Of a stretch of DNA of 53,196 nucleotides, positions 1 to 7,495 are shown one piece after another (the first letter of the stretch is position 1; each line of letters begins with the position of its first letter). The DNA is taken from positions 1 to 53,196 of the forward strand of contig JAHBSF010000033.1 of NCBI GenBank assembly GCA_019639255.1, given 5' to 3'. A model generated the notes under the pieces. That model had not been told where the DNA came from and did no database searches. It saw only the letters and a list, made by a program, of their open reading frames with translations. Source of the stretch: Acidobacteriota bacterium. GTDB taxonomy: Bacteria > Acidobacteriota > Blastocatellia > RBC074. Made by a program: the position numbers and the translations under genes.

Positions 1-259
1 TACAAACGGCGGCGGAAGCTGGACGCTGGTGAGTAATGGCATCTCGGATCGAGTGGTCGCGCTCGCGTTTGCGGTGAACGGGCCGAGGCTGCTGGCAGGG
101 ACGCTGTTCGGGTATTACGTCTCGGAGGACGGCGGCGCAAGCTGGCGGCCGAGGAATACGGGACTGTTCAGTTTGCAGGTAGGAGCGCTGGCGGTTAGGG
201 GCGAACAGGTGTTTGCCGGGACGCGCGGCGCGGGAGTGTTCGTCAGCCGGTTGGAGTGA
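1..259 (+). CDS. BNR-repeat secreted protein, C-terminal fragment (5' end outside window)
   Basis: The reading frame is open from base 2 and ends at TGA 257-259, so only about the last 85 residues are present. They contain BNR/Ycf48-like beta-propeller repeats with the recurrent pattern GGxSW...AGT..G.YVS. The segment aligns throughout with the end of the protein ending at 4818: both have a YVSEDxGAxW block and finish GVFVS(R/Q)LE. It is therefore the tail of a paralogue. Such propellers are usually secreted or surface proteins of unknown ligand in acidobacteria. The ATG at 29 is internal, not the true start. The stop is followed at once by a half copy of the CGCGGAA palindrome subfamily. Confidence 0.8.
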   Translation, partial: TNGGGSWTLVSNGISDRVVALAFAVNGPRLLAGTLFGYYVSEDGGASWRPRNTGLFSLQVGALAVRGEQVFAGTRGAGVFVSRLE

Positions 260-320
260 GGAAGAGGAAGAAACCGCGGAGTACGCAGAAACGAGGGCGC
301 GGAATTCGCGGAAAAGATGA
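258..320. repeat. Half copy of CGCGGAA-type palindrome (subfamily II)
   Basis: The sequence AACCGCGGAGTACGCAGAAA and its continuation match the left arm of the complete element at 24541-24645. The right arm is missing here, but a right-arm-like piece lies at 1312-1358, beyond the vapBC genes. Confidence 0.55.
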
Positions 321-340
321 GGCAGGGGATTGAAGCGGCG

Positions 341-811
341 TCAGCCAAGCTCCCGCGAGAGAAGTACAAAGAATTCGGTAGGGGAAGCTATCCGCAAGCC
401 ACAGCGCCGTGCCACCTGCGGCGTGAAATGTTTCAGATTGTGAGTGAGCAGCCAATCAGGCCTTGCTTCCATGGCCGAGAGCAGCACCGGCACGTCTGCG
501 GCGTGGGCGATCAATCTGCGCGCCGCTGCGACCTGCTCCGTCGAGGGCAACGGCACGATTTCGGGCCGCGCCAGTTTGAGCAGCTTCGCGTAATCGTCGA
601 GAATCTGCGCGCCTTCCTCCGTCGGGAATGCGGCGGCGCGATAAAGCAGATTGTCCTCTACTTCCTCGCGCACATACTCGGCCAGCACCATTCGACAAAT
701 GCGCGCGGCGCACAGCGACAGCACCGCCTTGTCCAGGCCCCAGGCCGAAAGTATGCCGCCGGTCAGGACATTGGAATCCAGAAAAAGGCGGAGCGGCTTT
801 TGTCTGCTCAT
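341..811 (-). CDS. PIN-domain toxin, VapC-like
   Basis: This 156-aa protein has the PIN-domain layout of VapC-type ribonucleases, which cleave RNA with Mg2+ held by acidic residues. Visible are D12 in RLFLDSNVL, E45, D106 in ADVPVLLSA, and THNLKHF at 123-129. The last motif resembles the putative toxin component, PIN family (COG1569 type), in which Asn often replaces the final Asp. The ATG at 809-811 overlaps the stop of the antitoxin gene (ATGA), the usual translational coupling of a toxin-antitoxin operon. The target RNA cannot be told from sequence. The pair sits between two halves of an intergenic palindrome. Confidence 0.85.
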   Translation of the reverse strand: MSRQKPLRLFLDSNVLTGGILSAWGLDKAVLSLCAARICRMVLAEYVREEVEDNLLYRAAAFPTEEGAQILDDYAKLLKLARPEIVPLPSTEQVAAARRLIAHAADVPVLLSAMEARPDWLLTHNLKHFTPQVARRCGLRIASPTEFFVLLSRELG

Positions 812-1158
812 GCCGGGTTCTTCTTTTTCGACTGGCTCGTGCGCGTTTTTCCGGTTCGGACGAGTTCCGGGTAATGGCGCTCGAAGACGCGCCGCCGCGA
901 TGCGGGGAGCGATTCGAGCAATTCCGATCCGGTCACGCCGTGCCCGGCGAAGATCCCGGCGATCCTTTCGCAGAGCAGGCGAAAGCGGTCCTGTTCGGGT
1001 ATCAGCAGCAGCCCGTTGCCGAGCCGCAGCACCGCAACGACCGCCCCGGACTCAAGCCCTAACGCGTCGCGGTACTCCTTCGGAACCGTCAGTTGCCCTT
1101 TTTCTCCCAGCCGGGTCGTCGCCAGAAATTCGATCGGCATCGCTGTTTCAGTCGCCAT
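808..1158 (-). CDS. AbrB/MazE-family antitoxin, VapB-like
   Basis: This 116-aa partner of the PIN toxin begins with a SpoVT-AbrB fold: TRLGEKGQLTVPKEYRDALG followed by a hydrophobic strand GLLLIPE. These swapped-hairpin domains bind DNA and autoregulate the operon; the Lys-rich C-terminus would contact the toxin. An upstream in-frame extension to 1302 exists, but the start at 1158 has a strong GAGGGGG ribosome-binding site 5 nt away and leaves the promoter region free. A perfect inverted repeat at 1211-1239 lies just upstream and is the likely operator. The stop overlaps the toxin start. Confidence 0.85.
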   Translation of the reverse strand: MATETAMPIEFLATTRLGEKGQLTVPKEYRDALGLESGAVVAVLRLGNGLLLIPEQDRFRLLCERIAGIFAGHGVTGSELLESLPASRRRVFERHYPELVRTGKTRTSQSKKKNPA

Positions 1159-1210
1159 CAGCCCCCTCGCTTTCCGAACACTCCGGGCGCTTGCCCCGGC
1201 TGTTGTATAC

Positions 1211-1239
1211 GGATATTCCAACCCGCGGTAGGAATATCC
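1211..1239. promoter_or_regulatory. Candidate operator of the vapBC-like operon
   Basis: GGATATTCC (1211-1219) and its exact reverse complement GGAATATCC (1231-1239) are separated by 11 bp, giving about two helical turns between half-site centres. It lies 53-81 bp upstream of the antitoxin start, where an autoregulatory AbrB-fold antitoxin would bind. The assignment is inferred from position and symmetry. Confidence 0.55.
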
Positions 1240-1311
1240 TACCAGAATCGGGTCAGGATCGGAATGCCGCCCGCAATTCTGGGTTGGGGAAGAAAAGCTC
1301 ACACAGAAGTC

Positions 1312-1358
1312 GCGGAAAAGGATCCTCTTTTAGAATATTCCGCGGTTTCTCTTCCTGA
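1312..1358. repeat. Right-half relic of a CGCGGAA-type palindrome
   Basis: GTCGCGGAAAAGGATCC leads to ATTCCGCGGTTTCTCTTCC, matching the right arm of the element at 24541-24645. It is the mirror of the half copy at 258-320, with vapBC in between. Confidence 0.5.
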
Positions 1359-1469
1359 ACTTTGCTTGTCGGCGTAGACTGCGACGCATCCACTCTTGTC
1401 CTCATGTTCGTAGCAACATCAGAAGTGGCCGGAATGGGAGGTATCAACTTCCGGTCGAGGAGGTCGATG

Positions 1470-2360
1470 ATGGACTTGCCGCTCCCGTCTCGCCGGCCTG
1501 CTGGAAACAGGCTTAGTCGGTGTCTGGTTCTGTTGGTTGTGCTGATGGCGGCTGCCCTCGGTTGGGACGGGCGTCAGAGCCCACGCGCGGCCCAGACCCT
1601 GATCCGGATCTTCCCCGTTTCGGCCGCCTGTTTCGCTCCTCAGACTCCTATGGCGCCCGGGTCGATTGCCGCCATCTTCCTCGACGGAGATGTCGTCGCG
1701 CCCGGCGCCGTCGTAATCGGCAACGACACCAATCCTTCAACTCCCGAAATAGAACTTCCAACACTGTTGCAGAACCTGTCGTGCGAAGTCCACGGGCGAT
1801 TGGCGGGGATATTCTTTCTGAGCGCGCGGCAGTGGAACATCCTGCTGCCTGTGGATCTTCAGCCGGGTGTGGGGCCGATCGTCATCAGGGACGCGACGGG
1901 TTTGATCCGGGCGGCGGGCGAAATCGAGATCACGCGGGTGAGTCCGTCGATCTTTACCGCCAACGTCAACGGCGAGGGAGCGCCGGCGGCGTTTCTGATC
2001 CGGGTGCTCGGGAATGGTCAGCAGCGCATCGAGCAGGCGGCGGAACTCGATCCCACAAGCCAGAGGTTTGCGCCCAAACCGATAGATCTCGAACGCGGCG
2101 ATGAACTCGTCTTTCTGATCCTGTACCTGACCGGGGGGCGAGGGATCATCGATGCGAGCGAGACGCGGATATTGATCGGGGGGGCGGAATACATCCCGGA
2201 TTTCGTCGGTCCGGCGCCGGGATTTGTGGGGCTCGAGCAGATCAACATGAGGTTGCCGCATTGTCAGGAATGCCAGAGGCGAAGCGAGTTTTCCATTCAG
2301 AATGCGGACCTCGATGAGCGGGATAGTGCAAAGGATCGTGGCTCAGGGGGATGGGAATGA
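1470..2360 (+). CDS. Secreted protein with TIGR03437-type C-terminal domain (probably 5' part of a split gene)
   Basis: The 296-aa product starts at ATG 1470, chosen because AGGAGG lies 6 nt upstream. A hydrophobic signal segment CLVLLVVLMAAALGW is followed by a beta-rich exported region. Residues near PGFVGLEQINMRLP match the end of the TIGR03437 domain typical of Solibacter and relatives. After RLP the composition changes abruptly to a Cys/Arg/Glu-rich tail with no family resemblance. In the neighbouring frame the same DNA encodes LSGMPEAK, a more plausible continuation. The next frame (2302-4818) overlaps and has no signal peptide. I read this as one ancestral gene broken by frameshift, or an assembly error. 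Confidence 0.6.
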   Translation: MDLPLPSRRPAGNRLSRCLVLLVVLMAAALGWDGRQSPRAAQTLIRIFPVSAACFAPQTPMAPGSIAAIFLDGDVVAPGAVVIGNDTNPSTPEIELPTLLQNLSCEVHGRLAGIFFLSARQWNILLPVDLQPGVGPIVIRDATGLIRAAGEIEITRVSPSIFTANVNGEGAPAAFLIRVLGNGQQRIEQAAELDPTSQRFAPKPIDLERGDELVFLILYLTGGRGIIDASETRILIGGAEYIPDFVGPAPGFVGLEQINMRLPHCQECQRRSEFSIQNADLDERDSAKDRGSGGWE

Positions 2361-4818
2361 GGTTCGGGTAGGGATCAGGAATGTAACGATCCGGATCCGG
2401 CAGAACGAAGTCACAAGGACGGCGATGACCAATGATGACGGATCGTTCATCATTCCGGATGTTCAGCCTTCAGCGCGATTGACTTTTGAAGTAGACGGAA
2501 CGACCAACGGATTGCTGCCGCTGCCGAAGGATGTCAGAAGCCTGCCGGTAATGACGGGCAGGGACAATCAGTACGAGGGCTACATCGAACTGAAGGAGAT
2601 TACGGGGCCGTCGTCGTTTGCCGACGGCAATGGTGTGATGACTCATAAGGCCGTCGCGCCGGTGCGCGGGCGCGATGAAGCGGCGCAGCCTTCACCAGTA
2701 GTCTTTGATCCGCAGGGATCAGTTGTGAGGTTCCCGGACGGGACGGTGGTCAACGATGTGACGGCGACGGTGCTCGATCCCGGTCGTGTGCCGGCGAACC
2801 TGCCCCCGGCGCAGTTCTCATCGACGGTCGTGCAGTTGACGCCTTTCGGGGCGACTCTGGAGCCGGGCGGGAAGCTGACGTTTCCTAACACGGACGGGTA
2901 TGCGGCGAACGAAGTGGTGACGCTGTATCGGTTCGATCAGGCGGCGGGGAGCAATACGCTGGGAAGTTTCGTCGCGGCGGGACAGGCGCAGGTGACTGCG
3001 GACGGGATGAGGGTTGAAACGGCGTCGAATGCGATCAAAGAGACTACATATTACTTCGTCTCGAAGCCGCGCCGCATCACGACGATCTACGGGAGGGTGG
3101 AAGAAGAGATCGAGGGCGGAGCGGTGCAGCCCGCACGCGGGGCTTTGGTGCAGGTGCGCGGGCAGTCGATCTTCAGCCTGACGGATCAGAGCGGAACCTA
3201 TACGTTGAGGAACGTGCCGATCCCGGATGCGGCTACTCTGTCGGGTGGGTTCGGCATAGAAGTCAGTTTTCTGAGGCCGGACGGGACGGTGGACCGGGTA
3301 GACAGGGAGGGAGTGATACCGGGGATCGCCGGATTGACTTTGGTGACGCCGCCGATCCGGATCGTGACGGCCGGCAGAACCGGAGCGCCGGTGATACAGG
3401 CGCCGAAGAGTTTGACGGTGGAGGCGGGCAGGCAGTCGGAATTCAATTTTCTGGCGTATGCGCGGACGGCCGGAAGGACGTTGACGAGCGTCCAGGTGAC
3501 GGGAGCGGTGTTTGCGACTGTAGCGAGTCTCGGAAATGACCGGTATGTGTTGAGGCTTGGGCCGGAAGCGACGGTGACGGGAACGTTTACGCTTGAGTTG
3601 CGTGCAACCGACAGCGCGGGAGAGATGACATCACAGATCGTCTTGCTGGAAGTGAAGGCGGCGGAGCAGGATGTGCCGGTGGCTTTCAGCCAAAGCATCG
3701 AGACGAATGAGGATCAGAATGTAAGCGTAACGTTGACGGGGACGGGAGGGAATCTGTTCCGGATCATCAGCGATCCGCGCCGTGGAAGGTTGACGGGAGC
3801 AGTACCGAATCTGGTCTACACGCCGGAGGCGGATTTCAACGGGACGGACGCTTTCAGTTTCGTCGTCGGAAACGGGACGGCGGAGAGCGCGCCGGCAGTA
3901 GTGACGATCAATGTCAGACCGCTGAGCGATGCGCCGATTTTGACGGTTGGAGACAGGTTTACAACCAACATCGGGCAGCGTCTGGCGATCGTCATCAACG
4001 GTTATGACGGGGATGCAGAGCAGGAATTGACGCTTTCGGGGACGGGGTTGCCGGCGGGTGCGCTGATCCGGCAGACGACGGCGACGAGCTGGATATTGGA
4101 GTGGCGGCCGACGAGCGAGCAGATCGGGACTTATGTGGTCAATCTGATCTTGAGCGATAACGGTGCGCCGGTGCAGAGCGTGTCGAAGTCGATCACGATC
4201 GTAGTGGATGCGACGTGGGCGCAGACCTCGGGGCCGGAGGGTGGACGCATTCTTTCTTTTGCCGTCAAGGGCAAGGCCCTGTTTGCCGGGACAGATGGAG
4301 GCGTGTATCGAACGAGTGACAACGGGGCAAACTGGACTCTCGCCAACACCGGAATCACACGGCAGAAAATCCTCAGTCTGATGGCAATATCGTCGGATCT
4401 GTATGCCGGAACCGATCTCGGTTTGTTCCGCTCGACCAACAGCGGGGATACGTGGACGGCGGTCAATACGGGATTGACGGATCAATACGTAGTTTCCCTG
4501 GGAGTATCACCCGACGGGACAACGGTCTTCGCCGGCACGAGCAATGGAGTTCATCGTTCGACAAACAACGGCGGGAACTGGACGAAAGTAACGAGCGGGT
4601 TGCCGGATCGGGTGACGGCGCTGACTTTTACTATCTCCGGAACGAAGCTTTTAGCCGGGACGGTGTATGGATTCTACGTCTCTGAAGACAACGGGGCGAC
4701 GTGGGGTGGAAGCAGCACGGGGCTGCTGAACCTTCAGATCAGCGGGCTGGTGGTGCAGGGCGAACGGGTGATTGCGGGGACGCGCAGCGCGGGCGTGTTC
4801 GTCTCGCAACTGGAATAA
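2302..4818 (+). CDS. Multidomain extracellular protein: CarboxypepD_reg-like, cadherin-like, BNR repeats
   Basis: This 838-aa protein begins with a carboxypeptidase-regulatory-like fold (AMTNDDGSFIIPDVQPSA), then beta-sandwich regions and a second such fold (SLTDQSGTYTLRNVPI, about residue 290). A cadherin-like/Big_9 domain follows (NEDQNVSVTL ... YTPEADFNGTDAFSF, about 455-540), then an Ig-like domain (about 545-630) and four BNR/Ycf48-like repeats (640-838). Such architecture is extracellular, yet no signal peptide and no ribosome-binding site precede ATG 2302 or the in-frame ATG 2314. It is probably the continuation of the 1470-2360 frame. The last 85 residues are paralogous to the fragment ending at 259. 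The stop lies in the edge of the next palindrome. Confidence 0.7.
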   Translation: MRTSMSGIVQRIVAQGDGNEVRVGIRNVTIRIRQNEVTRTAMTNDDGSFIIPDVQPSARLTFEVDGTTNGLLPLPKDVRSLPVMTGRDNQYEGYIELKEITGPSSFADGNGVMTHKAVAPVRGRDEAAQPSPVVFDPQGSVVRFPDGTVVNDVTATVLDPGRVPANLPPAQFSSTVVQLTPFGATLEPGGKLTFPNTDGYAANEVVTLYRFDQAAGSNTLGSFVAAGQAQVTADGMRVETASNAIKETTYYFVSKPRRITTIYGRVEEEIEGGAVQPARGALVQVRGQSIFSLTDQSGTYTLRNVPIPDAATLSGGFGIEVSFLRPDGTVDRVDREGVIPGIAGLTLVTPPIRIVTAGRTGAPVIQAPKSLTVEAGRQSEFNFLAYARTAGRTLTSVQVTGAVFATVASLGNDRYVLRLGPEATVTGTFTLELRATDSAGEMTSQIVLLEVKAAEQDVPVAFSQSIETNEDQNVSVTLTGTGGNLFRIISDPRRGRLTGAVPNLVYTPEADFNGTDAFSFVVGNGTAESAPAVVTINVRPLSDAPILTVGDRFTTNIGQRLAIVINGYDGDAEQELTLSGTGLPAGALIRQTTATSWILEWRPTSEQIGTYVVNLILSDNGAPVQSVSKSITIVVDATWAQTSGPEGGRILSFAVKGKALFAGTDGGVYRTSDNGANWTLANTGITRQKILSLMAISSDLYAGTDLGLFRSTNSGDTWTAVNTGLTDQYVVSLGVSPDGTTVFAGTSNGVHRSTNNGGNWTKVTSGLPDRVTALTFTISGTKLLAGTVYGFYVSEDNGATWGGSSTGLLNLQISGLVVQGERVIAGTRSAGVFVSQLE

Positions 4819-4909
4819 GAAAACCGCGGAAGACGCGGAATTCACGGAAAGGAACCGATACAGATTCATTTCCGTTCATTCCGCGCTTTCCGCGTTCTCT
4901 CTTATTTCC
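4812..4909. repeat. Intergenic palindrome, CGCGGAA subfamily, convergent junction
   Basis: The left arm GGAATAAGAAAACCGCGGAA and the right arm CCGCGTTCTCTCTTATTTCC pair around a central loop near 4860. GCGGAA/ACGGAA units recur every 9 nt in the left arm. Both flanking stop codons (4816-4818 plus strand, 4902-4904 minus strand) lie in its outer edges. Confidence 0.75.
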
Positions 4910-5837
4910 TCCCGTTGACGAAGGACAGCCAGTCGCCCGGCGCTTCCTTCTCTCCCGAAGTAATTGCAAAGAATTCCTTCTGAAGTTCGGCCGTGATGGG
5001 GCCGCGTTCGCCCGATCCCACCTGAATCCGGTCGATGCTGCGTATGGGCGTGATTTCGGCCGCCGTTCCTGTAAAGAAAATTTCGTCCGCGATATAAAGC
5101 GCGGCGCGCGGGATGACCGCTTCCTTGACTTCATAGCCGAGTCCGCGCGCAATCTGCATTACGGAATCGCGCGTAATGCCGGCGAGAATGGCCGAACTCA
5201 AGGGCGGCGTGATTATCTGTCCGTCGCGGATCATAAACAGATTTTCGCCGCTGCCCTCGCTGACGTTGCCGCTTGCGTCGAGCGCAACGCCTTCGACGAA
5301 ACCGTTTGTAATGGCTTCCATCTTGATGAGCTGCGAGTTCATGTAATTGGCCGCGGATTTCGCGGTCGCAGGCAAGGTGTTCGGCGACATTCGCGCCCAA
5401 CTCGCCGTGCATACGTCGACGCCCTTCTCGATCGCCTCCTGCCCGAGATACTTGCCCCAGACCCAGCTTGCAATGTAGACCTCGATCGGGTTGGGCAGCG
5501 GGTTGACGCCGAATGTGCCGTAGCCGCGGAAGATCACCGGGCGCAGGTAACATTCGCTGAATCCGTTGACGCGCACGGTTTCAATCGACGCCTCGACGAG
5601 TTCATCTATCGAGAAGGGCGGGTCCATGCGGTAGATGTGGCACGAATCGCGAAGGCGGCGGATGTGCTCGCGCAAACGGAATACGGCCGGTCCCTGCGGC
5701 GTCTGGTAGCAGCGGATGCCCTCGAATACCGACGAGGCGTAGTGAATTACGTGCGACATGACATGAATGTTGGCGTCGTTCCAGTCGATAAACTTTCCGT
5801 TGTACCAGACTTTCTGCGCGGTCGGCGGCGTCGACAT
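4902..5837 (-). CDS. ilvE: Branched-chain amino acid aminotransferase
   Basis: This 311-aa class IV PLP aminotransferase makes Val, Leu and Ile from their 2-oxo acids with glutamate. Visible signatures are the N-terminal YNGKFIDWNDANIHVMSH, FEGIRCY, the region containing the PLP lysine (PATAKSAANYMNSQLIK), and the C-terminal ITPPLSSAILAGITRDSV and EIFFTGTAAEITPI blocks that define the IlvE group over D-amino acid transferases or lyases. The start at 5837 is preferred over the ATGs 42-45 nt upstream because AGGAG precedes it and family proteins begin at this point. It is transcribed alone, away from the Trm112-like gene, with a palindrome in the shared upstream region. Confidence 0.92.
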   Translation of the reverse strand: MSTPPTAQKVWYNGKFIDWNDANIHVMSHVIHYASSVFEGIRCYQTPQGPAVFRLREHIRRLRDSCHIYRMDPPFSIDELVEASIETVRVNGFSECYLRPVIFRGYGTFGVNPLPNPIEVYIASWVWGKYLGQEAIEKGVDVCTASWARMSPNTLPATAKSAANYMNSQLIKMEAITNGFVEGVALDASGNVSEGSGENLFMIRDGQIITPPLSSAILAGITRDSVMQIARGLGYEVKEAVIPRAALYIADEIFFTGTAAEITPIRSIDRIQVGSGERGPITAELQKEFFAITSGEKEAPGDWLSFVNGRK

Positions 5838-5909
5838 GATCGAAAAAGCTCCTTCACTGTATACAATTTGAGTACGCATCATACTGACCCGTCTTTTTGA
5901 CTGTCAAGC

Positions 5910-6036
5910 AACGGCAAAGAGAGATGACGAAACAAACGAAAATGGACGGAATAAAAATGGACGGAATAAAAGATGAGGGCCATCCTTTCGTTTGTTCCGT
6001 TTCTTTCCGTTTGTTTCGTCATCTCTCTTTGCCGTT
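5910..6036. repeat. Intergenic RCGRAA palindrome, divergent junction
   Basis: The left arm AACGGCAAAGAGAGATGACG and the right arm CGTCATCTCTCTTTGCCGTT are exact reverse complements, continuing inward through ACGAAACAAACG and CGTTTGTTTCGT. The family consensus ACGGAA is ACGAAA in this copy and its partner is TTTCGT, a paired change. It lies between divergent starts, so it cannot only be a terminator here. Confidence 0.85.
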
Positions 6037-6074
6037 TCATAATCAAATCGCCTGATTTAGAATGGCGCTTTGTT

Positions 6075-6263
6075 ATGACCGTAAGCGAAGAACTCATCGA
6101 ACTGCTCGTATGCCCCGTCTGCCGGGCGCGCGTGGCGCAGACCCGGGACGGCGGCGGTCTGGAGTGTACGGGTTGCAGGCGCGTTTATCCCATACGCGAC
6201 GCCATACCGGTTATGCTCGCCGATGAATCGGAGATTGCGGACTCCGGCGGCGAAGGTGAATGA
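6075..6263 (+). CDS. Trm112/UPF0434-family small zinc-ribbon protein
   Basis: This 62-aa protein begins ELIELLVCPVCRARV, carries a second CTGC pair and ends with YPIRDAIPVML, the standard signature of the YcaR/Trm112 family. Its four Cys residues probably bind one zinc. Bacterial members are often linked to lipopolysaccharide or methyltransferase genes as small partner proteins; the exact role is not established. The start at 6075 matches the family N-terminus, although no good ribosome-binding site is visible. The 3' end lies close to or within the 5' region of the following glycosyltransferase gene, suggesting coupled translation. Confidence 0.85.
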   Translation: MTVSEELIELLVCPVCRARVAQTRDGGGLECTGCRRVYPIRDAIPVMLADESEIADSGGEGE

Positions 6264-6276
6264 TCTCTCCGTATCA

Positions 6277-7350
6277 ATGTTCACACCCTTGTTCCGACAG
6301 TTGCCCAAAGGCGCGCGAGTGCTCTTCATACGGCTGCGCAATCTGGGCGAGGCGGTGCTCGATACGGCCAATCTGCGCGCGCTCAAACGCTTCCGCCCCG
6401 ACCTCGAACTCACGACGCTGGTCGAAGCCGTATTCGCCGATCTGTACTCCGCCGATCCCGACATAAGCGCGCTTGCTCTCGATCGCAGCGCGCGCGACCG
6501 GCGCAGCACGCTGCGGGCGCGCTTCGAAGTTATTAAACAGATTCGCCGCGGCCGCTTCCACGCCGTAGTGAACCTGCACGGCGGCCCGGCAAGCGCACAA
6601 CTCATTGCGGCAAGCGGCGCCCCTCACCGCGCCGGAGCCGGCCACTTCCGGTTTCGCTACCTTTACAACTGGCAAATCCCGCCCGCCGAGGAACTGCTCG
6701 GCCGCGCGGATCTGCATACGGTAGAGTCGCAGTTCGCCGCCTTCAGGTGGCTGGGCCTGGAAGCCGAGTCGCCGCTTCCGACTTCGCTTTACGTCGATGC
6801 ATCTCGCCGAACTTCGGCTTGGGAAAAACTGCGTGCTGCGGGCGCCGACCCCGATGCACCCTACGCCGTGCTTGCCCCGACCAACGAGTTTTATACAAAA
6901 CGCTGGATGCCGGAACGTTTTGCCGCAATAGCCGAGGATATTGCGGGGCGAGGCTGGCAGGTAGTTCAAACCGGAGCGCCTACGGAAGAGCAGCGCATTC
7001 AGCTTTCATCCGTGCGCGAAGCGACGAAAGCGCCGATCGCTACTCTGAGCGATCTGAATATCGGAGAACTGACCGCTGTGATTGCGGGAGCGAAACTGTT
7101 TGCAGGAAACGACAGCGGGCCGGCGCACATCGCGGCTGCTGTAAAAACTCCGCTCGTCGTGTTGTTCGGCCCGGCGAGTTCCGTGCGCTGGAGGCCGTGG
7201 CGCGCTCCCGCCGTGCTTGTGCAGAACCATTTCGCCTGCAATCCATGCGCGATGTACACTTGCGAAGCGTTCGACGAACCCGAATGCATCCGTTCGATAA
7301 CGGTCGATCAGGTGCGCACGGCCGTTGAGAAGGTGCTGAGCGCCGGGTGA
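6277..7350 (+). CDS. Glycosyltransferase family 9 (heptosyltransferase-like)
   Basis: The protein (357 aa from ATG 6277) has the two Rossmann halves of GT9 enzymes. The N-terminal VLFIRLRNLGEAVLDTANLRAL corresponds to the acceptor domain. The C-terminal GNDSGPAHIAAAVKTPLVVLFGP is the sugar-nucleotide site motif D-S-G-x-x-H. GT9 enzymes add ADP-heptose to the lipid A core, although relatives use other sugars. The downstream hldE1-type kinase supports a heptose substrate. In-frame starts at ATG 6223 or GTG 6256 are possible, and none has a clear ribosome-binding site; 6277 fits the usual family length best. Confidence 0.82.
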   Translation: MFTPLFRQLPKGARVLFIRLRNLGEAVLDTANLRALKRFRPDLELTTLVEAVFADLYSADPDISALALDRSARDRRSTLRARFEVIKQIRRGRFHAVVNLHGGPASAQLIAASGAPHRAGAGHFRFRYLYNWQIPPAEELLGRADLHTVESQFAAFRWLGLEAESPLPTSLYVDASRRTSAWEKLRAAGADPDAPYAVLAPTNEFYTKRWMPERFAAIAEDIAGRGWQVVQTGAPTEEQRIQLSSVREATKAPIATLSDLNIGELTAVIAGAKLFAGNDSGPAHIAAAVKTPLVVLFGPASSVRWRPWRAPAVLVQNHFACNPCAMYTCEAFDEPECIRSITVDQVRTAVEKVLSAG

Positions 7351-7353
7351 GGG

Positions 7354-7456
7354 AGAAAGAGAGAATACGGAACAAACGGAAATAGACGAAAAACACGGAA
7401 ATCGTCAGACTTTCCGTGGTTTCCGTCTTATTTCGTTTGTTCCGTTATCTCTTCCC
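7354..7456. repeat. Intergenic RCGRAA palindrome between GT9 and hldE1
   Basis: The left arm ACGGAACAAACGGAAATAG carries four RCGRAA hexamers at 9, 10 and 9 nt spacing, and the right arm TTTCGTTTGTTCCGTTATCT pairs with it. Its outer right flank CTAAACCAAGAAT is shared with the copy at 39970-40110. Confidence 0.85.
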
Positions 7457-7495
7457 CACTTCTAAACCAAGAATCGCTGATTCTTTCTACAGTCT

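Larger units (their letters stand above)
1159..1469. other. Intergenic region upstream of vapBC and of the TIGR03437 gene
   Basis: This 311-bp divergent region holds the antitoxin operator candidate (1211-1239), the right-half palindrome relic (1312-1358) and the AGGAGG ribosome-binding site of the rightward gene (1458-1463). I see no further gene in it. Confidence 0.6.

Noticed and set aside
258-1358. Prophage or integrative element around vapBC
   Set aside because: There is no integrase, attachment site or phage gene; only the toxin-antitoxin pair and repeat halves.
4701-5900. 399-codon plus-strand frame opposite ilvE
   Set aside because: It is antisense to a clear aminotransferase, is Arg-rich and has no domain.
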